A stretch of 64,000 nt of DNA from Changchengzhania lutea (lineage in GTDB: Bacteria > Bacteroidota > Bacteroidia > Flavobacteriales > Flavobacteriaceae): the NCBI RefSeq assembly GCF_006974145.1, contig NZ_CP039456.1:3968499-4032498 (forward strand), given 5' to 3'. The notes under the pieces are model-generated. The model had not been told where the DNA came from, did no database searches, and saw only the letters and a program-made list of their open reading frames with translations. Position 1 is the stretch's first letter, and every line of letters begins with the position of its first letter. The translations under genes were made by a program, and so were the position numbers. Positions 57,101-63,590 of this stretch are shown here, piece by piece.

Positions 57101-57571
57101 CAAAATAATGGCATATGCTACATTCCATTCTTTGGTCAAATTTTCATTTACCGTATCATATCCACCACAGAAAGCAAAATTAATTTTATCCTTTGGAGAA
57201 CCTCCATTTAAGATTTCAATTATTTTAATATTAGCATTCGATAAATTCCCCTGATTATTTCCGGCCAACTCTGGTAATAGGGAATGAATTTTGGCTAATG
57301 TCGAGTCTCCATTATCATCTAGGTTATCATATATTATTTCGACATTACGCGAATAGTTAAAACCCATCCAAGGACCATCAGGAGTTCCCACCAGTCGCCT
57401 TAGAATATTAATGCTGGAGGATTGATGACCATAACCAGGCGTACTTGCTACATAGACCCTGATGATTTCCTGGGTGTCCAATAAATTGGCATAACTGCCA
57501 AGTATGTTACCGAAAAGTTCTGATCTTTGTTGGGCAGCAGTATCGTTCAATAATGAAAATGGTGGAAACAT
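45161..57571 (-). CDS. Giant 4136-residue mosaic protein (GT-B-like, LysM, Ig-like modules)
   Basis: This single 12.4-kb gene has no signal peptide. Residues about 20-530 include STPGYGHQSSSINILRRL and EGPNTAVVAINTGKPYF, which recall acceptor and donor motifs of GT-B glycosyltransferases. About 640-1300 holds beta-rich units each opened by an SPWN-type motif (near 662, 778, 1168). About 1400-1680 has alternating hydrophobic strands (VIEVSVSINLGLFKIKISF). LysM-like modules lie near 2000-2130 (DTFDSIAENK, QSLEQIAKEL, DTLQGIAAKF) and 2640-2720. SbsA-type Ig-like repeats lie near 2960, 3410 and 3525. The upstream 1209-residue gene ends 5 bp before it. Overall function unknown; a large surface, adhesion or toxin-like particle is possible. 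Confidence 0.9.
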   Translation of the reverse strand: MFPPFSLLNDTAAQQRSELFGNILGSYANLLDTQEIIRVYVASTPGYGHQSSSINILRRLVGTPDGPWMGFNYSRNVEIIYDNLDDNGDSTLAKIHSLLPELAGNNQGNLSNANIKIIEILNGGSPKDKINFAFCGGYDTVNENLTKEWNVAYAIILQPYNYSIEFFAKDLAPGNLLKIRTPENKEININLDKGNLAPFKLQSRAFYVPTIVPTRADWAYFTSGNFPIEVTQKVEAIKTLTDERVTAQIDITPVYGINYPGASAFAKPIPDRIFLEMAAIRTSLENPSSIAKPPIIVNFGKYVPGTDAFVNFKYIKYLLEGGYTISEQATRLLSISNPGDLPQANEWARRKALATSRINAVKFPNIDTQYLFVDFLKDQVIIEELITWVTAAPKRVLFIQMGFVPPLIFNYFLSKAKNPSLFEGPNTAVVAINTGKPYFNTNRPGDHSILYPTGYLGNTNITEPVRMLQEIADKIEVNIDDWPPLVANAPTSIMGDFIFKTRNGLNNVKKYFGSIKEFYSLPGSGSLYNFNEKLDVGLTLVAALQSKQLNTFDLLAQEGKLIELFNLLEAAAKSGSINLLEIFPEGNINDFYTQLLKDFGNGLIIDNPILSKVTGSEGNLTGVLLTGETNAFKLKTASNFKFSIFAGDIFSSGKFTAQSPWNLDDIPWIVFESPFVRIDASQAELPPNSAIGGKVKGTDFELSMNFPIAEDGNIVITGEFEKAETISDFFGILGGINIESFLPKPIQALGGIGVKSLEFAYNTKTKTISYISVKVVTTSPWNFFNTLNLTDIALNITVVDPIKVATRKTIGDFSGNLKFGNVPTSPAIKLGGSVPDLTLQGQLATPKLPINDVINVFWPGLEPGWPGGNDPAITDFNFFYQLSTKAYSVALGLQLDWPIHVPGISKPILEINSIGMSLDGTQASSTGSLNGSITIFPETQKIGFSMVADYLGKGNGWKFMAQQNKQPIKLLDLIGEFLPQGWMPEGDHAKTFDIDITGLGLTVETKTNSWSFTGKTDVKINIPGTGIEAELDLKLGYNGGTVNPDMGGRETIIGLAEIPVLHEDGTIVPLTTLVDPVAPEAGYFGTVSANIKWEFIDITVYYDFKPDYQAFGIKWGLLEGKIVTTEDKKTKKKTSIATLGFTKSTTLGGIVETMISWATGSKFGLTSPWSILNSIPLNNLALVYNLTTKQVSFNIDIGPIELGIAKIKALNVAYKSKQKDPADDGVQVELIGSFRWMKDGATLPPWNAAKPETTPAPEGQGNKYLDLRLLALGQHVTYPGFADVNSVQEAIKLMGNNLKEPNPDKLSIPDVTLDANSSWLIGMDFGVLRFGPDDKKGGDGGGTALYQMQEDPKTESGYFITMQIIFNDPNLYALRIKLDGDAAKVLKGLDFQILYKKISDSIGMYKAEIALPDAMRFIKMGQYNITLPIFGIEYYTNGDFQVDVGFPWKADFTRSLTFQTLIWTPIGIPIPVMGSLGVYFGKLSSATTDKVPKIINGNFNPVLVFGFGIQMGIGYEFSLGILKAGFSLTAVAIVEGVIAKFNPYPALNSNGVVPQNTQVESSYYFWLKGTVGIIGKLYGTIDFAIIKANVNIDIRILASFTFAPYEPILLNLMASVVIEVSVSINLGLFKIKISFSFSAKISATVTITAIGSNPPWEVAEGNTPYYVARRRNRVRALINHNEFMTMVTNTTVNWNNLKAATTKAPLQGYMTLGLTMAGDIASQVSEQIACYVAMMFIDSVKPPQEDRTSGIEKAYGTTADTSFEVLAKTILRWGVAAIQPAPLTSTEVDALVVNAIQLKLLLQSLDNPKVPLPIPGASLDAFLAGQFAFSVEGPTTDKEPNATYFPIAPAMTLTIPKYGTDYDGYNYAFSDYNKTSSDYLKFLRNYFNDLAVKVQKESPDNINSFDLSNAESDSLGSFIFNDYFLMIARQMLQSAIDSLQEFKYYIQDGQSPNQIVKWINTNGQFTNDDIYTLLELFTDNDSAPLNAGKKLTITGATYVVQSNDTFDSIAENKIFAGGFTGKELAIANSTIQNTLTQNITIAYPKPPDNLITLYKTQPSQSLEQIAKELEIDLLTLISNTKITSLANLPLPVATFKIPSFTYTTENGDTLQGIAAKFRIDLEQLAIDTNGDQIDLFNKTNQPALEIANLSQFNVGELIKEIQATQGLQHLSGMTSRYYMAGLRLPTSGITPQQKGMWVTGEAPDLKLPDFAGLYALTGQQFPLPQLNDTDDFNADFGTGGIPWLSFVNADPAKLQISVKPKTNDAKQVQLVTEFATKTRLDTGLSFLGLKGMFNTKEATYSINSEINWNAASAFSLPVGGAPTGIPNMQLWQLPDVLTALPDLNKRKINPRLAVKLGNYNEAARALVSQDLNYYGYASLVEFTVKKVPVVSNSPSTKTTYEVMGADGKTAKVLERIVSEIGTNNEAIQTLILAYPSNPNSTTSKGIQTDDPNALTMGLAQVNLSTITRPDAAFNIDLLLAKGGVEGMVLLNEKTDFVRLLWEASIIRTGGYFLYYYNEENSGGLPDAIFNDKGEAQLSMVVVYSQPADVNLQNTVGAYMNALVTGQKIDRKKSVLFAEADPVKGRTVLSSSDQTMADLAFSYFGNVSQIASDNSTSLLRPGLNISIPEGSYEVGPTKPAGDLQLIADHFGVSPEAIKNANPKVKSWPNPLPKYTALYLPKIAIEIAFEIGNEKGGTTLGDLAKYYGMNLTALANHNKDIKGIFADGQNIAISGGPVITASTVPQGNVNIEAIRPKPAAIPDAPAGAGYGKIYLQNLYSLLSYQVVKNPYFSASNLGLPASPTTKKENAQNVSKVQTPMVTKVGDNWYFRQSVPYNKLSIQTPELLVDMPDQKDSPYHGLGDLLQVDFAWQDFYGNRLYTNLTNPVTGDPSPLNQPIILTGYSDQLIGLKKWPSVASTYEIGKAGNIPNINLLLTFSPDAYQGLMSATAKSATTINVVFTEKLDPASASNIVNYTLNHNIKIASAVLGEEGITVTLTVDSIPQNEEIILSIANISNVAKSTSSQGVASFYDPTAGGEPSSTLLQKAKGDLETYTQLWYQLTDPYGIEYTVKTSLLSNDFTLDTKQVTSLVQEWVASIWKYINDRAHGLTEVKAPNNLHTVSFDIDTKNLNPSELYQLDLSFNIERTGGSIMGDLETTDGIQLTTTEISPFAGSAGGATSNLLEFSKNFEGKLSKPNAYKLKIATGINREEPLVGTNGNELWVVRLGTDKKTSIGYQIKDKDNPQLFAPRPITTKLQNRKNVPIWEFDPKTGIDFEGRPSMFKDFTGIDMDNWGRQFFEAIDGNLSSEYTAAVQLVDHNQIVDHNHSSAYLQEMLDNKKKLAGIIQEWMTFVFTDGSGSLTTIREAFRQQLLVKLGNAYTVKAGIQYSAKVEAGPFKLFFVGLDPDNANRLIVRFTSDIDSTVATTLSNYTISDGLTVTAATLNVDNPQLVNISLSGVPVVGRTIVTINKDYTDFAGNKICANSTKMVGYGNAATPELYGNFSQNFKFIGAAINPDIKTNIYVYFSGVLEKTAAETAANYQVSGVNVNSAILDQDSLQIVTLALSAQPKLGAEVSITGAIANLAGQSAMPPLNQKLQKEIDISHLAKGISFTAAKLNLKNSDNVPLPFLVSAPQLVRDESGAILPYIDLDTSFESNAVEHQIGNLPNIGEYRASTWLSFANKSKTLDSDLGRTKVPMILRSFPAVPTMVNQTGKTFRDKVQKSQSEVDINNILEWSYFINYSQTTHYPQDQLDFVVNFNVMDKPKSTDSNFEDAFNQLAQFITIYPEVEKVFLQQLIQITAATTDENLFKDSAIALGAYNTMISMVIDAAEGNGLRMSDFAVIRVSNEVDPYVFSLQEEVGTVNNEKAALIISITGKPPVGVGNPSVIIEGYDTKILSEASEDVFRFYFEDATTSRILPASQGQSIGPRSIKIPEMNLLARQDAETTVELKRNVGLVPDKTTTSDFEYSTGSIGYQNPYHPVASYGGLINIATISGKELEQSLQQHLTTMFDILLKENSQPTVSILMTNTFNYQINTALENIELPVMMQPLQSFNVKKLTKADINKTLAEMIDSWAGYILEWMAVHNTSNLENASLNFNLTIFSNLTEVPTPLVHLDQLYLDLSMITDVNKELKNHTW

Positions 57572-57576
57572 ATGGC

Positions 57577-60500
57577 TTAATAGTTAGATTGTTCTTTAAT
57601 TAATTCATTACCTTTAGATTGAGGCTCTTTGGAGTAGACGGCATACCATCCCAATCCAGAAGCCTTGCCTCCTGCTTTGGGGTTTCCAAATAGATAGAAA
57701 GTGGTATTGCCATTGGGTGGAATTTTTAGCAAGCCTAAAAACTTTAAGGCAATGGTGGTAAACAGCAGTAAGAAAGAATCTTGCTCAGCGATATAACTCA
57801 ATCGGATTTGTCCGATCGATAACTTCATCACATTTTGCAAGCTGATTATTTTAGCACCTCCGCCTGTTCCAGGAAGAGCGATACCAATACCAGCTTTGTA
57901 ATTTCCTGCTTGATTGCTATCAGGAGACCAGGACATTAGGAAATAAGAATCCAAACTCACCTTGCCCGCTAATTCTCCAGGCGTGCCCATGTTCAATTTG
58001 AATTTTAAACCATACCAGTCACCGTCTGAAACACCACCAAGCCTTAGGTCGGGAATGACATCCAGAAATCCAGCCTCCTTAGACCCCTTATCCTTGGTAC
58101 CAACTTCCAAGGATTTTAGATCCAACACCATATTTAGATAAAGGCTATTTTTTCTAGGAGTACTTATGGAAACATCAAAGGTGATTTCGTTTGTCTTAAA
58201 TTCAAGTTTACTGTCTGTAGGGTTCTTTCCCGGGAAGGACATTTGAATTCCTAAATTGGCAAAGTTTAATCCTTTCTTCAATTTATCTTCACCAAGTATA
58301 TTTCCAAAAGAGAAAATGTCAAAATTTGTATCATCCGTCAATTCCATCAGATCTGTATCCAGAGCCACCGCCTTAGTAGTATTGGTTAAAGAAAAGAAAT
58401 CTATAAACCCGCTTATTCCGAACCAGGAAACTATTGTAGTGGCATCCTTACCAGATCGGGTGGATAGCAGTACATTAGTGATTTCTATTTTATTAATTAT
58501 ATTGTTATTGAGATAAAAAGCATCATCATTCTGGCTACTTAAGGCATAAACTGCCTTACCATTATTAATTTGCAGACTTCCAGCAAGTAATACGTTTTTA
58601 TAAATATTTTCAGGATCTCCCATCTTTGAAACCAGGCTTCCAAATAGACGATTTAAGGTAAGCTGCGCATAACTTTCAAAACTTTTTACCGAAGTATTTT
58701 CGAATAATACTTTTAATGAAAGTAACCTGAAATCATAGGTATCCGCATTAGTGGGCGCGATTGACTTTGTAGGCTTAATATCTGCGAAATCGGGATCCAT
58801 ATAATAGATCAAGCCAAATATGGAAGAAGGTTTTTCAACCACAGGTCCATTAACTCCTTTTTTTACAGGACTTATTTCTATCCCCAAATGATGTGCATTA
58901 AAAGCGGCTTGATTGGTGATTCCTGCAGTGATACCTTTGAGGTTTTCTGGAAGACTTTTAATGTCTATTTTTAAAAATAGGATTCCGGTCCAGGTTTCGG
59001 AGGTGGCTATATCATTGAATTTTTTAAAATATGGATTTCCCTCTTGTTTTTGAGCATCTTCAAAATAGGTTTGTAACCATTGGGAGAGAATGATTAATTG
59101 TTGATCATCTCCGGTAGCCACAACATTTGCATGATCGGTTATTTGAGGAATCGCAAATTCTGAAGATTGGGTCCATTTTTTTGGACTCGCCACCAAACTA
59201 TTTTTTGATGATTTTGGATCGAATAATTTTCCTTTTCTACCTTTGAAAATCATGATGTTACGATAGTCTCCATATTTTTGATCGGTACCTATGTTGGCTT
59301 GCATTCCCCAACTGCTGAGGCTCATAGTATTTTGAAAACCAGGTCCATTTGCAGCACCTCCCAAAGCACCAATATTTGTATTATTTGCAGCTATCAGAAA
59401 TACATCGCTAGATTGTAAGGCATTGATTAAAGGATCGGTTGGATTTTCAAAGGCCATGGTATATTTTGTACCTTTATCCACATTCCAACCCAATTGAATT
59501 TCATCCCAGCGTACCGCGGTATTTCCATCATCTTGAGTGGTCTTGGCTATTAACCCCGAAGGTGTAGTAGCCAAAACAGTCTTCCCAACCAGGGAACCTT
59601 CTTCAAAAAGATGTGCATTGGTTTTTGATAATTTACTGACAATTAATCTTCGTTGAGGACTGAGAACCGTATTTTCAATTTGTTGGGTAACTGTGGCATC
59701 CAGGGAATTTTGCTTTTCATCAAAACCTGAATAGGGAAGCATTGGAAAAAAAAGTTCATTGTTTGCCTGAAATTGAAATGACGGAATACTATGATCAAAA
59801 AGATCTGGAAAATCAAGAGTCGCCGTTTTAGATGCATTCGTTTTTTTTCTACCTTTTTTAATAAAAGAGGGGTTCTTTTTTTTACTGCCAAAAAGTGCCG
59901 AACCTTTCGGCTGGGATACAAAGGAAATATTGTTTCCGGAATTATTAATGAGAGTAGCCCAGGAGGTTAAATAAGTTTTATCGAATGGTGATGCTGTGGG
60001 GTCTGTAGGAGGTCCAACCGGAGAAGAAGTCGGGTAAGGGAATTTCTTAATATAAGCTGGTTGACGGGAAATAAATCTTAATAAATCTCCTTTTTTATTT
60101 TGTATATGAGGCGTAATTGTAAAAAACTCAGTTCCGGAAAGCCCACAAGCCAAATAATTATTTTCGGTTAGAGGATTATCCCCAAAGCTTATCATAAAAT
60201 CCCCCTCAGGGGATAATTGAAAATGTTGCCCTGTGTTATTGTTCATTATTTCTCCAAGGCTTAGTACTAGTCTGGCATTATATGTCACATTTGCGGAAGT
60301 ACCAGGTATTAATGTAACTGGCGCACCGAAGACAGAGCTGTAGTTGCTTTGCAGTTGACAAACATTATCATTGAAATCTTTCCCTGTAAAATCAAAAAAT
60401 GATCTTCTGGAGGAATATGCGGTTGACATGCTGCAGGAATTACCGGAGCAGGGATCAAGGGCAGCATTATAAAGATCGGAAGGATCGATTGAAATATTGA

Positions 60501-61206
60501 AACCCAAAAAATCGGCGGGTCCATTGGAGGGATTTGCAAAGGGTAGCCATTCTGAAAGTGGTGGTTCTCCTGTTTTACCATTGGGAATAATAATTTGAAA
60601 CCCCATATTCAAATCTTCTATCAAAGAAGTCCTTTGAATAAATCCTGTGAATTGAACACAGCCACGAAGTGCTCCTGAAAAAGCGATCTTTCCCTTTACC
60701 ACTCTTTGCATGGTCGGTGTATTGGTTCCCCCAAATTGAATTTGAAAATTATTAGTTCCTCCCTCCAATAGTAAAGCAGAGGCATCATCATCCAATTTTA
60801 TTTCCATTCCGCTTTGAATTGTCAAAGTCAAAGAGTTGGTTAAATTTATGGTAAGGGCGGTTTGAAATTCCTTGGCACGTGCATTGACTTCAGCGGAAGT
60901 TATGGTACTTTCAGAAATATTATTCGGGTGAGTAATCCAAATGAATTTTCTGGTATTATTGGACAGTAAAGGATCTATTTTTTCGATAAAATCAATTGCT
61001 TGTGATGCTGTTGAAATATCTGGACCAATAGCTCCAAATACAAAGGACCCGAAATATTCCTGACTACTCAAAGCTTCTTTCAAGGTGATCACATCATTGA
61101 CCGGCCTATGTCTGGCAGCAGGAATTATAAAAGCAATAAAACCTATGTCGGAAGTTTGTGTTGCCGCAACGAATAGGCGGTCAGTGAACTTTTGATTAAA
61201 ATTCAT
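57577..61206 (-). CDS. Unrecognised 1209-residue protein, partner of the giant
   Basis: The family is not recognised. No signal peptide or transmembrane helix is seen. About residues 1-110 are mixed alpha/beta (DIGFIAFIIPAARHRPV, FGSFVFGAIGPDIS). The remainder is beta-rich, with cysteines clustered near residues 255-285 (DPCSGNSCSMS ... NVCQLQ) and a C-terminal part with strands like LRLGGVSDGDWYGLKFKLNMG, related in style to the beta units of the giant. A basic patch FGSKKKNPSFIKKGRKK lies near 440-455. The gene ends 5 bp before the giant's start and follows the 241-residue gene, so the three are probably one operon making parts of one assembly. Confidence 0.88.
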   Translation of the reverse strand: MNFNQKFTDRLFVAATQTSDIGFIAFIIPAARHRPVNDVITLKEALSSQEYFGSFVFGAIGPDISTASQAIDFIEKIDPLLSNNTRKFIWITHPNNISESTITSAEVNARAKEFQTALTINLTNSLTLTIQSGMEIKLDDDASALLLEGGTNNFQIQFGGTNTPTMQRVVKGKIAFSGALRGCVQFTGFIQRTSLIEDLNMGFQIIIPNGKTGEPPLSEWLPFANPSNGPADFLGFNISIDPSDLYNAALDPCSGNSCSMSTAYSSRRSFFDFTGKDFNDNVCQLQSNYSSVFGAPVTLIPGTSANVTYNARLVLSLGEIMNNNTGQHFQLSPEGDFMISFGDNPLTENNYLACGLSGTEFFTITPHIQNKKGDLLRFISRQPAYIKKFPYPTSSPVGPPTDPTASPFDKTYLTSWATLINNSGNNISFVSQPKGSALFGSKKKNPSFIKKGRKKTNASKTATLDFPDLFDHSIPSFQFQANNELFFPMLPYSGFDEKQNSLDATVTQQIENTVLSPQRRLIVSKLSKTNAHLFEEGSLVGKTVLATTPSGLIAKTTQDDGNTAVRWDEIQLGWNVDKGTKYTMAFENPTDPLINALQSSDVFLIAANNTNIGALGGAANGPGFQNTMSLSSWGMQANIGTDQKYGDYRNIMIFKGRKGKLFDPKSSKNSLVASPKKWTQSSEFAIPQITDHANVVATGDDQQLIILSQWLQTYFEDAQKQEGNPYFKKFNDIATSETWTGILFLKIDIKSLPENLKGITAGITNQAAFNAHHLGIEISPVKKGVNGPVVEKPSSIFGLIYYMDPDFADIKPTKSIAPTNADTYDFRLLSLKVLFENTSVKSFESYAQLTLNRLFGSLVSKMGDPENIYKNVLLAGSLQINNGKAVYALSSQNDDAFYLNNNIINKIEITNVLLSTRSGKDATTIVSWFGISGFIDFFSLTNTTKAVALDTDLMELTDDTNFDIFSFGNILGEDKLKKGLNFANLGIQMSFPGKNPTDSKLEFKTNEITFDVSISTPRKNSLYLNMVLDLKSLEVGTKDKGSKEAGFLDVIPDLRLGGVSDGDWYGLKFKLNMGTPGELAGKVSLDSYFLMSWSPDSNQAGNYKAGIGIALPGTGGGAKIISLQNVMKLSIGQIRLSYIAEQDSFLLLFTTIALKFLGLLKIPPNGNTTFYLFGNPKAGGKASGLGWYAVYSKEPQSKGNELIKEQSNY

Positions 61207-61447
61207 TTAAAAAAGAGGTTAATGGTGAAAGTTGGACTGCTCATAAATTTGAACAGTCCCTATTCTTAATACAAAATTTCAAAGGAGACTAACCGTATTA
61301 AGGTAAGTCATGGAAATTATAATTGAACAGTATTTGATTTAATCAATGTAAAACTCAACGAATCTCTAATTAATAAATCTAATTTATTTACCAATCTGTC
61401 AGTTCTGTACAAACACAATAGTCAGACACCTTGAAATGAGCGATATT

Positions 61448-62173
61448 TTATACGCTAAAAGTAACTGTACAAGCCATGGCTGTTTGATCAGGCTTACTGT
61501 CATCATATCCACTCATAAATAATCCAATTGTGTACGTTTGTCCACGTTGTAAGTTAAGACCGTTTATTCCAGCAGTACTATTGCTTTGATTAGTTTGAAT
61601 CTTATTAAAAGCCATTGGCGGTGGAGTTTTGTAGGGTGCTTGCTCAGAATTCCAAATACCTATCCATGCACCATTAGATAGTGTAGCTACGCCCGAAGGG
61701 AGTTTGTAGGTTACACTAACAGAATTGGATCCGACATTATTCATTGACAATGACGGGACGAATTTGTCTGGATTACTACCCGCTGCGTTTGGACCTGTTG
61801 CAGGAATGTAGGATGAAGCACATACGTTTCCTTGAGGTTGCATTCCAGGACCGGTTAATACTGGTCCAACAGCATACCCTACAATATAACTATTAATAGT
61901 CACATCGAGATTGTCAAAGTTTGCGGAACCAGTTGGGGTAGTGTTTTGAATTTTTTGCGTTTGTAAGGGTTTTGTGGTCCATGGAATCGAATTTCCGTTT
62001 TGCCAAATGGCAAGATAATCACCAAAAGCATTTGGCTGATTGCCATCAATGCCTTGAAAAGTCACAGATATACTGTTGCCTGAAACGGCTGTGACCGTTA
62101 CCGATTGCGCTTGAGCAGCAGTATCCTCAATTTTCAAGTTTTCTGTTGTTTTTTCTTTTGAATAATTTTTCAT
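61448..62173 (-). CDS. Tandem beta-sandwich protein leading the giant operon
   Basis: A 241-residue protein without signal peptide, made of two related domains (about 24-130 and 140-241). Both have a first strand N-S-[IV]-S-V-T-[FY], then GDYLAIWQN or GAWIGIWNS, a proline-rich turn (IPWTTKP / APYKTPPP), an I-Q-[NT] segment, a Gly/Asn turn and Y-[IT]-[VI]-G strand, with a Cys near the end. The duplicate domain and spacing point to a carbohydrate- or protein-binding sandwich. It is the first gene of the operon with the 1209- and 4136-residue proteins, 241 bp ahead. The family is not recognised. Confidence 0.85.
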   Translation of the reverse strand: MKNYSKEKTTENLKIEDTAAQAQSVTVTAVSGNSISVTFQGIDGNQPNAFGDYLAIWQNGNSIPWTTKPLQTQKIQNTTPTGSANFDNLDVTINSYIVGYAVGPVLTGPGMQPQGNVCASSYIPATGPNAAGSNPDKFVPSLSMNNVGSNSVSVTYKLPSGVATLSNGAWIGIWNSEQAPYKTPPPMAFNKIQTNQSNSTAGINGLNLQRGQTYTIGLFMSGYDDSKPDQTAMACTVTFSV

Positions 62174-62751
62174 AATATTTAGTATTTTAATGGTTAGAAA
62201 TTAATTTTTATTGCTAGTTTTTTTACTGTTGATTGGAGCGCTTAAGTTATTGGTGGTTCTATATTAGAGATGTCGAGATAGCCCATTCTAATTCAATTAG
62301 CGCTAGTTTTATCCAGATCAATACTACCTGCAAATCCTGCTTCCAGAAAGAACACAGTTTTTCTAGTCTGAGTGAACGTTTTTTGCCAAAATAGCATTCC
62401 TATGCCTGATCTTAGACTATGACAACGTCGTATTCCTTTTTTTGTCTTTTCATAATGTATTTGCTTATACATTATATAAATTGTAGGATCATTTCATGCT
62501 TCATAACTATTTAAATAATTAGCGCGTTTTTAATTCGGCAATTTATTTTAAGCACGTTTTAAATATGGTATAAATTAGAGGCGATAATGAAGCAATTAGG
62601 TTTTATTGCTTTTTAGTATTTCATTGTTGAATGATATAAAACTAATTGTTTATTTCTGAAAGGAAGAAGAAAATAACTTACAAAAAGTAAGCTTAATGAT
62701 TATAAGCAGTAAAAATATTTTTATAATATTGTTAAATGAATGATTTTCAAA
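62174..62751. other. Gene-free leader of the giant operon
   Basis: 578 bp of AT-rich DNA between the response regulator end and the 241-residue gene start. A small CTTAC-AAAAA-GTAAG hairpin lies at about 62677-62691, shortly past the stop side of the regulator region. No consensus promoter, RNA gene or frame was convincing. Confidence 0.5.
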
Positions 62752-63429
62752 TCAAATAAACCCTTTCATACGAGCAGATAGTACTAGCTCTCTATCACTA
62801 CCAGTGCTGATTTTAAATGCTTCTTTTAACAATCGTTTTCGTTTTTCTATACCAGCTTTAGATAGAGGAATATATTTAACAAAGTCTTTTGTTTTGGTAC
62901 CATTAGTAATTTCTATTAAAATTTTTATATCTAAATCATCTAAAAAAAGTTTGTGAGATATTTTTTTTCTAATTAAGGTGGCGACTGATTTACTATATGA
63001 GGGAGTACCAGAAATTACCAATTCTATTGAGAAAGCTAATTCTTTTGCAGAAATATCTTTTTTTAATAAAAAACCATCGGGGTTTAGATTTCTAAGAATA
63101 TTATTTATTCTAAAATTGTCCATATGGGAAGTTATTACAATAATTTTAATATCAGGAACCAGGTCCTTAATTAAGAGACCTAGTTCCTCACCTGAATTTA
63201 TTTTATATTCATCACAATATGGAAGGCTTATATCCAAAAGGATTAAATCATACTTTTCTTTATGATCTGTTTGTGAAATTTTTTTAATAGCCGTAGAACA
63301 TTCATTTGCAGAATCTATAATCAATTTGTAATTAATCCTATTTGATAAATAGTACATTATAGCATTTTTATAACCATCTACTATGATTTGATGATCATCT
63401 ATAATTAAAATATTATAGGTTGGATTCAT
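62752..63429 (-). CDS. NarL/LuxR-type response regulator
   Basis: A 225-residue two-domain protein. The receiver (about 1-130) has Asp11-Asp12 in ILIIDDHQIIVDGYKNA, phosphoacceptor Asp66 in DLILLDISLP, a Thr/Ser in VITSH and Lys in LLKKD. The C-terminal HTH (about 155-220) is divergent from the usual TxREhEVL start and reads DLDIKILIEITNGTKTKDFV. It regulates transcription after phosphorylation by a sensor kinase that is not in the window. Same strand as, and upstream of, the giant operon, so it may control it (inference). Confidence 0.85.
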   Translation of the reverse strand: MNPTYNILIIDDHQIIVDGYKNAIMYYLSNRINYKLIIDSANECSTAIKKISQTDHKEKYDLILLDISLPYCDEYKINSGEELGLLIKDLVPDIKIIVITSHMDNFRINNILRNLNPDGFLLKKDISAKELAFSIELVISGTPSYSKSVATLIRKKISHKLFLDDLDIKILIEITNGTKTKDFVKYIPLSKAGIEKRKRLLKEAFKISTGSDRELVLSARMKGFI

Positions 63430-63590
63430 AATTTAATTAGCATTAATTTTTAAGATCAACTTAATTGCTAATAAATTTTTAGGAAGAATAAGGTAAATTT
63501 AAATTAAATTAATTTAAAAACAAATAGTTTGTTTGTAAAAACAGGATTATCAATAATTTAGGCTTCGTTGCATTTAGGTTGTTATGTTAA

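Noticed and set aside
61448-62173. Enediyne apoprotein (neocarzinostatin-like carrier)
   Set aside because: It is a beta-sandwich protein near a PKSE cassette, but it lacks a signal peptide, has two domains, and shows none of the apoprotein cysteine or core motifs I know. It belongs to a separate operon.
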